64,000 nucleotides of DNA from Agelas oroides (Eukaryota > Porifera > Demospongiae > Agelasida > Agelasidae): assembly GCA_949130485.1 (NCBI GenBank), contig OX422184.1, forward strand, positions 16,640,324-16,704,323. The letters run 5' to 3'. Both the position numbers and the translations under genes were made by a program. The notes beneath the pieces were generated by a model that saw only the letters and a list, made by a program, of their open reading frames with translations, was not told the origin of the DNA and did no database searches. Below are positions 57,332-64,000 of the stretch, in pieces. Position 1 is the first letter of the stretch. Each line of letters begins with the position of its first letter.

Positions 57332-60300
57332 CGTCCTCTGGGCCTGTGAGGTGTATGCCCAACAAGCCACGCCCTTGTTAACAGCACAGTGACGTTAATT
57401 ATTTGTATCGCTGGTATCAGCCCGCCCAATCAGGCAATTTGCTTGAAGGGGCGTAAGTCTTTGCTGTGACTTTGTTGTCTAAAGATAGATACGTGCACAG
57501 CGTATATAGTTCAAGGTTGCAAGGTATGTCTGTCAGTCTTGCGTAGCCAAACCCAGTTGGATCGGGCCACGCGAGATATATCATGGCTGTAGCCTTCATG
57601 TTCATGTTACAATAATTTATACAAGCACCACGATCATGAGAAATTCAAAGGCTTCTTAAAATTATGTTGTAGTCTTGTCTATTGTTACCATAGGAGATAC
57701 TTCAGATTTGGGGGGGCCGGTTGTGGGTGGGGGTGGGGGGCTGGTGATGGTGCGTGCTTAAGAAAACTTTTTTGAAAGCATGTCCTCAGAGATTCCTTCT
57801 GAGGCCACTTTCTGTCCTAAACAGCCACCTGAAAAGGTCTTTCAGTACAGCATTCACAGATTCACAGCCAGACAAGAGCATACAAGCCAGGCCAAGCATA
57901 AACATCGCATTTTATCAACCCCAAATTTGGTAGTCTACACTCCACGGGTAGCTACGTCAAACAATTGCAAACTTGAACGATGCCAGCCGATGGCTAATTC
58001 TGTGATGCAAGTCAAAAAGGTAGCTCTATACATGGATATATTATACCGTTATAAGAGCAAATATTGGGTGAGCTGAGCCCCTCCTGTGCTAGGATTGGGG
58101 GAGGCAGGGCTATAGCCCCTTAGCCCCCTAGCCCCCAGTTCCCACACCTATGCAGGCCCCAGCCCCCATTCAATAAAAATGACGTTATCTTCAAGCCTAG
58201 AAACATATTTACATCAGACAGTGCAACTGTCACGGTCAACGCTGTGTTAGCACTCGCGCAATTCTTACCAGTAACTTAGTTGACTTATCTCAGTAAATAC
58301 ACCCTACAGCTCGTTTATGTCTGGGAATGTGTCTGCAATACCACGCCTTCTTTTTTAGATGTTATGGCACTCGGCCGCTGAGTTTGTGCAGATGCTAATT
58401 TTTACATTTTTTTCTTGCTATCTTCCTCACTGGCTGCCCCACTTCAAAAGAGCTGGTACAGGCCCTGCTATACACCAGACAGATGACTAGTATGCATGTC
58501 GTAAATGCATACGTAGGAAGCAGACGCGGTGACTGTTATTTGCATATCCAGAGTTTGAAGGGGGGGGACATAAAGTAGAGATTGGTGCACATGTACAAAG
58601 AGAGCCAACTTTGTAACTTTGTAGTATGTAAGATTTTCCTCTTTGTTCAAGAAAGTATACAAGAGTGGTCCATTTTGAGTGTATGAAAGAGGAAAACAAG
58701 CACTTGTACAGCTTTGTGTCACTATAGCTTCACTTAGTGAACTGATTTGGTAAAGTGCAAGTATATTGCCCTGTAGCCATAGTCTTGTTCCAAGGCGCAC
58801 TCCCAGATTTTATCTCGCAGCTGTGGCGAAAATTTTTCTCCTGCGAGATAAAATCTGGGAGTGACCTGGGGACTAGGCTACTGCAGCCATAGTAACTTAA
58901 TAAAAAAACCCGCATCAACTATACAGTGCTGGAAATTCTGCATCTGTAATCTACCTGTGCTCTAATTAGACCCAGGACTCTCTTCATTTTCTGATTCTTT
59001 CCTTCCTACACATTTATGACAATATGAGGACTGTAAGACTATCTTAAAGTCCACAAAATCTTCATTATTTTATGCAATATTATGCCTTTTGTACTCTGTA
59101 TTATGACAGCCACAGTCATATGGCACTTGATGACATAGTGATCGCAACAGTTAGCAGCAGAGATTTTGAGTCATCTTGAGCCATTCTTAACTCAATAGTC
59201 ACATCACTTGTTGGAGCAAGAGTGCATAAGAACGGACTGCTTGAGTATAAGAGCATGTAATTCCAATAGAAGGCCATAGTCCAGTGAAAATTATTGAACC
59301 GTACTAAAAATAGAATACCCTGTCACATGCTTAGCAACACTGGCTTATGTCTACACACAGTGCAGTACATGTTACTATTTTTACTGATGGTAATTTTCGA
59401 CCGGTTTCAAATTTTACAGAGTTACACATGCCGTCCATCCTTATATGCTCTGAGGCAACTCACAGTAGTGTGTTACAGTGTATTATTGCTGAGTGGAACA
59501 GACACCTAAATTGGAAACAGATGTTAAAACATGGCTAGTTTGAAAACTAGACATCCATTGTCACCAATTTCACGGTAGTATTGTTGTCAATTTCACAAAC
59601 ATAGCAGTGATCCTTCTGATGCATTTTGAAGTGCCGTGATATCTGGCAAGGTTTGCACACACTATTCCTTTGCATGTTATATTCGCATTCCAGCCACGTT
59701 TTGTAAAGTGCTTTTTATGTTTTACGGCAAATGTGTTTTCTAACTGTTGTAGCTGATTGTTGTTGTACTAGTATTGTTGTTATCATAATTTTATGTTGTT
59801 ATTATTACCGTTGTTCTTGCTTGATTGTTGTACTTGTCTTGTTTATTAGTGGGGAGTGCAAAAAAGTATGTCTTGCTTGCTCAGTTACTGTACAAGTGAA
59901 GGAGTTGTAATCGCTGGCTAGAGCAGTACTGCAACTGATTGAACTGCAAATCATTGGTGTATGCAGTTCACTAGACAACTTCATATTTCTGACCCCAAGA
60001 CCCTATAACACTAGTATATCTCTAGAAATATGGATCCCAGATTTTGGAGGTACCCATATCACATGGACATATGTAGTCGGGGTTGGGCAAATGCAAGCAA
60101 GTGCTCATCCCCATTTTATTTCCTTGGGGCAATAGGATAAGTTAATGTTTAATATTGGGTTCTCCTTGAACCTGGTTTTAACTAAGTAAACTGCTATGTG
60201 AAGATGGTCATTGAAGCATATTTCATTGATTAAACCAAGTTGCATAATTACAAAAAATGTATGTCCAATTTTACACCACTGCACTGCATATCCAATTATC

Positions 60301-60538
60301 CATAGCCTTCAATAACTCTTAGTACAACTAAACTATTTCCATCACATACTTTCAGAGTCTCAACATGCAATCGCATGCTGGTAATTACCTACTGCATGCA
60401 AAGTCCTGGTGACTCAGTATGATTTTCTCCATGCTTGAGTCTGTCTTGCCTCTTCTGAATTTCTACCCATCCAAGAAATTATTTATTTGGTGGGTCAAAT
60501 GATTGCCATCTATTTTTGTCAGCAGATCAGTCTTTACA
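57332..60538. other. Intergenic region
   Basis: No gene recognised. A G-rich patch lies at 57704-57750, an open frame of 98 codons at 57780-58076 has no family resemblance, a CCCCTAGCCCC-rich patch lies at 58115-58170, and a strong hairpin at 58780-58880. The last part, before 60562, should hold the promoter of the downstream gene, but no TATA or other element stands out. Confidence 0.4.
58780..58880. mobile_element. Palindromic TAGTCTTG hairpin element
   Basis: The inner arms ACTCCCAGATTTTATCTCGC and GCGAGATAAAATCTGGGAGT are perfect inverses. The outer ends TAGTCTTGTTCC and GGGGACTAGGCTA pair imperfectly. Related to the TAGCCTCG family. Confidence 0.8.
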
Positions 60539-60561
60539 GGATGTGATATAGGTGACAAGCA

Positions 60562-63500
60562 ATGATGGCTAGCTTGTCAGCAGAAAAACTGGAGCAGACA
60601 ATTTCTGACTTCTACAGAATAGCAAATGTGCTTGAGTCTTCACCAGAGACGTTGCAAGCACTTCCAGTTAGTCTGATCCAGCAAGCGTGTTCTCTATTGG
60701 ACATCATTACTTCTCATATGCCAATTCCATCTACCCTGGATGCGTCAGTACCTCACACTGAACTCACACAATGCAGCAATGCCAAACAATTAGAGTGTGT
60801 TCTCTCTCTGATGCTTAAGATTGTTTCAGGTAAGGAAACCTTTGCTAGCATTAGGATCATATGGATATGTGAATTGTTGTCACTAAAATCAGGTGTGATT
60901 GTGTCTGACACGATTTTGAACTGACTACATGCACAAATTGTCAACTGTTTTGGAATACAATCTAACCAAGTCAGTCCTCTTAGTGTGTCCAGGAAGCTAT
61001 ATGTATTTCCATAAAGTACAGATCATTTCTGGCTTTGTAGTGCAAGTGGTGCAAAGCTGGGCAGTAGTCTGGAAATATGTTTAGACTCTTTTAACAGAGA
61101 ACTTGTTCTCTGTTTTTATGGTGACAGTTACACTTCAATAGAAAATGTAGTATTGCTATGCATTTTAACAAAATTGTAGCTAGCATATGTGATTCATGCA
61201 GAGTATCAAGACTGCGTTTTGTGATTGTTTATTGCAGTATTCCCATTACTGGATGACAAAGACCGACAATATTGGTGCTGGAAACTTTTGGAGTCAGCTT
61301 ACCAGTGTTTTAAAGTGTTACGAGTTCATAAACTGTTGCGACTCACTGATGTTTACTCACACGATATACTGCAGTGTTTATCAGGTTGTCTGGCCCAGCT
61401 GCAAACAAAATCAACTAATGTGGTAAGCTGGTAGTGTCTTCCACTCACAGGAAGTACTAGGGTTTAACCCCTGGTCTCACACTTTCGCTTGTTGCGTCTG
61501 TACTGCAAGTGGTGTGGAAAGCTATAGGTCGGGCATGGAAATGATACTGGCTGAATTATAGTTTGTGGTACATGCAAGCTGTCTAGTCGTACATAGCAGA
61601 TGAATACAAGCCTTATACCAGGGCCCTAAACCCATATTTGCAGAGCCAATAATTAAATGGCCATGGAAGTATGCCCAGTGACACCCCTAGAATCTGAAGG
61701 TGTAGCACACTTCTAAAGATTTCTTTTTCAGTTTCTTTACAATTCCAACAGCTGAGTGTCAGCAAGTAAATTTGAACTGACTACAATAGTGCCGTCAACA
61801 TTCACTCCTCTAGATGTCTAAATATGAATATGTCATTGTACTTGAAAGTTTACCAGGCCTTCTTGCACTGAAGTATTGCGGTTCAATAGATTAAGGCCTG
61901 CTTGGCCAGTCAATGAATTAAGTCACCAAGACCACTTCAGTGCATTACGAACAGAATTTAAAATAGTGTAAATAACTTAAAAGCCAGTGTTAGTCCCAAA
62001 GTTTGATTGGATGTTGACAAGCAGGGATGATAGCTTGAGTTTCTTTTAATCTGGATTATGTTTTTGTCTCTCTCTTGTATTTACCTATTTAGCCAATGCT
62101 GCTTCTGCTTCTTCGAATTGTCTATGCTTTCACATCACAACACTTACCTCAATCATTGGATGTCACCTTTTTAGCCAATTCATTGGTACCATATTTTAGA
62201 CATTCTGACAGGGATGTGCGTGTTGCTGCAAGGAATGCAGGACAGTCCATCATTTCTGTTATCAGTGAGACAGAGCAGCAAATGTTCATTCTTGATGCTA
62301 TTGATGTACATGATATAGTCTGTTCCTTTGGCAAGCAGATGCCTATTAGCTCCTCGCTACGACTGATACTCTCCTTTTGTCAGTTAGCTGAAAACCGCAG
62401 GCTTATTCTAAACGAAGGCATTCTCCTGCTTGCGGTAAGTACAGCCGTTTTATCAAGAAGACCTTTAGAAAAGAACTTAGCTTTTCAAGTAATAAAGATT
62501 TTATGTATGGAATGGAACACTCAGAAAACTGAATCAAGGAGCGATTGTAAAGTTTCACATTGTGAATCACCTGTGTTAAAGGGCACAATTGCCACGCAAG
62601 CTAATAACATTGACCAAATGTCATCACAAGTGGGACCTATTAATGGATCTGCACATTCCAGTCCTAACAGCTTTCCTTTATCAAATAAATTGTCATCATC
62701 AATTGAATCAGACAATACTAACCCACCTGACCCACCTGCACAAGAGGAGGCTGATTCTAAGCTGTCTTCACAAGAGAAATCGAGAGAATTGCTTCCACAG
62801 GACAGGGAACAGGTGATTGGAAATTTGCCCTCACAACACTCAAACAGTAAGGATTCTTCTTTTGACAAGACATTCAATGACTCGGAGAATTTATTTTCAG
62901 CGGCACAAGTGGTAAACTTGCCTTCAAATGAGCAAGCATGTACACAACAACAAACTATTAACTTGTCACAACAGAAATCCAGTCGAACACACACTCATAA
63001 GGAAGCCAGTGTTGATGACCTTGGGCAGGAAATTGATACATCAGAGGCTGCAGCGCAGATTTTACTTGCTCAGAAATATCTAACACCACTGGCTGAATGT
63101 GCTGATAACTTTAAAGCTGTTGTCTTCCTGAGAGATATAGCCAACAGGGACTCATTCACAAGGCTCAAAGATGCTCTGGATAAAGTTCAAGACGTTTCTG
63201 TACGTTCACAACTTTGTTCTCACTCTGAGGTTTTCCAGCGACTCTCCAATTTGCTTTTGAATATCGTATGTAACTTCCTGCAAGGTGAGTATGGAATCTC
63301 ATTGTGCTTGGATCTAATGACTTGCGCTAAGAACTTTTTATTTGTGTCAATTATGCAGCACTGATGGTGACAGATGAAAAGCAACACCAAAAATGGTGTA
63401 ATTATATTTTGCTTACATCATGGGATTGTTTAAAAGTTTCGGATAAGGAGTCCTTCTCTGAACATCAAGCCTTAACCATCCTTGATGGAGCACTTGAGAC

Positions 63501-64000
63501 AGTTACTAAAATAGGGAGAATGAAGAGAATTGATCAGGTATGTCCTTCAAGAAAGATTTTATGTTACTGACAGTTGTTATGAATCTGTTGTCCACTGTAC
63601 AGGTCCTTGAGAGAAGTCTCCAGTTCTGCCTTGGAGTGCTAGAGGATCTTCTGTATTCTGATCTTGGTGCTTCATTAACCCAACAACCATTAATGGCTGT
63701 TAGAGAAACCCTACTGGATGGTCAAGTGCTACTTGTGCCATCTTGTAAACCAAAAGCACAAATGATTTTAAGTTACTTTGTTAATAATGATGATGAAGTG
63801 GCTAAACACTTGTGCATTAGTCCAAGCATCGTGTCAAAGTATTTAAAGCCCAGGCTCACTTCCGATGACGCAAGGGAAGTGGTGATGACTTTAAAACAAG
63901 TAAAAGCTCTTGCAAATGTTTTTAGAAACCGACAACTGCTCAGACAGTGTGAAATACTACAGCTGTTGGAGGATCTTGCAGAGAAATTTACCAATTCTGT
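60562..64000 (+). CDS. Large helical protein, unidentified; 5' part of gene
   Basis: Five exons join in frame: 60562-60829, 61238-61422, 62093-63284, 63359-63537 and 63603 to beyond the window end, each with clean GT-AG sites (for example CAG then GTAAGG at 60829). They give about 740 residues. The start MMASLSAEKLEQTISDFYR is chosen as the first ATG; the second ATG three bases on is equally possible. Residues about 1-290 are leucine-rich and look all-helical, like HEAT or armadillo solenoids (PMLLLLLRIVYAFTSQHL, HSDRDVRVAARNAGQSI). About 300-460 is a Ser/Gln/Asn/Glu-rich, probably disordered linker (NTNPPDPPAQEEADSKLSSQ). Helices resume after that (EAAAQILLAQKYLTPLAECA onward). No signal peptide or membrane segment. 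I do not recognise the family, so no function is assigned. Confidence 0.75.

Noticed and set aside
57780-58076. 98-codon open frame
   Set aside because: No recognised motif, no splice signals, and it lies in repeat-rich intergenic DNA; insufficient support for a gene.

Overview
This is animal nuclear DNA. Its genes are split by GT-AG introns, long AT-rich stretches are non-coding, and miniature DNA transposons and microsatellites are abundant. The recognisable proteins are animal types: an annexin with a PGY-rich tail, and Death domains encoded as single phase 1-1 exons. Taken together with the many short palindromic elements starting TAGCCTCGTTCCCAGG, I favour an early-branching marine animal, most likely a sponge. 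That placement is inference from memory of such genomes, not proof.

Layout. Positions 1-35990 are three tandem copies of one large unit: copy 1 at 1-15282, copy 2 at 15283-28235, and a partial, rearranged copy 3 at 28236 to about 35990. Copies 1 and 2 each carry one Death-domain exon on the minus strand (1150-1416 and 15977-16243). Copy 3 has lost its exon. A third, more divergent Death-domain exon lies just outside the array at 36076-36354. All three exons have the same intron phase, so they may belong to one minus-strand gene or gene family. A candidate first coding exon sits at 39219-39243, close to a promoter-like region that faces the other way. The rest of the array is transposon-derived sequence, including three copies of a terminal-inverted-repeat element that carries a decayed HIRAN-like coding segment. 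Copy 2 also holds a pair of TTAA-flanked 507-bp elements.

Positions 39396-53205 hold a complete annexin gene on the plus strand: 16 coding exons, a 509-residue protein, four annexin repeats and a Pro/Gly/Tyr-rich N-terminus like annexins A7 and A11. Its introns are full of palindromic and inverted-repeat elements. One intron ends in a CA microsatellite that runs right up to the splice acceptor. Positions 53300-60500 are gene-free as far as I can see and contain a foldback-like structure with roughly 400-bp arms and other inverted repeats. From 60562 to the window end is the 5' part (five exons, about 740 residues) of a plus-strand gene for a large helical protein that I cannot identify.

None of the genes form an operon. 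The only functional linkage I infer is a possible shared promoter region between the Death-domain gene (minus) and the annexin gene (plus). All exon boundaries come from reading splice signals and frames by eye, without transcript evidence.
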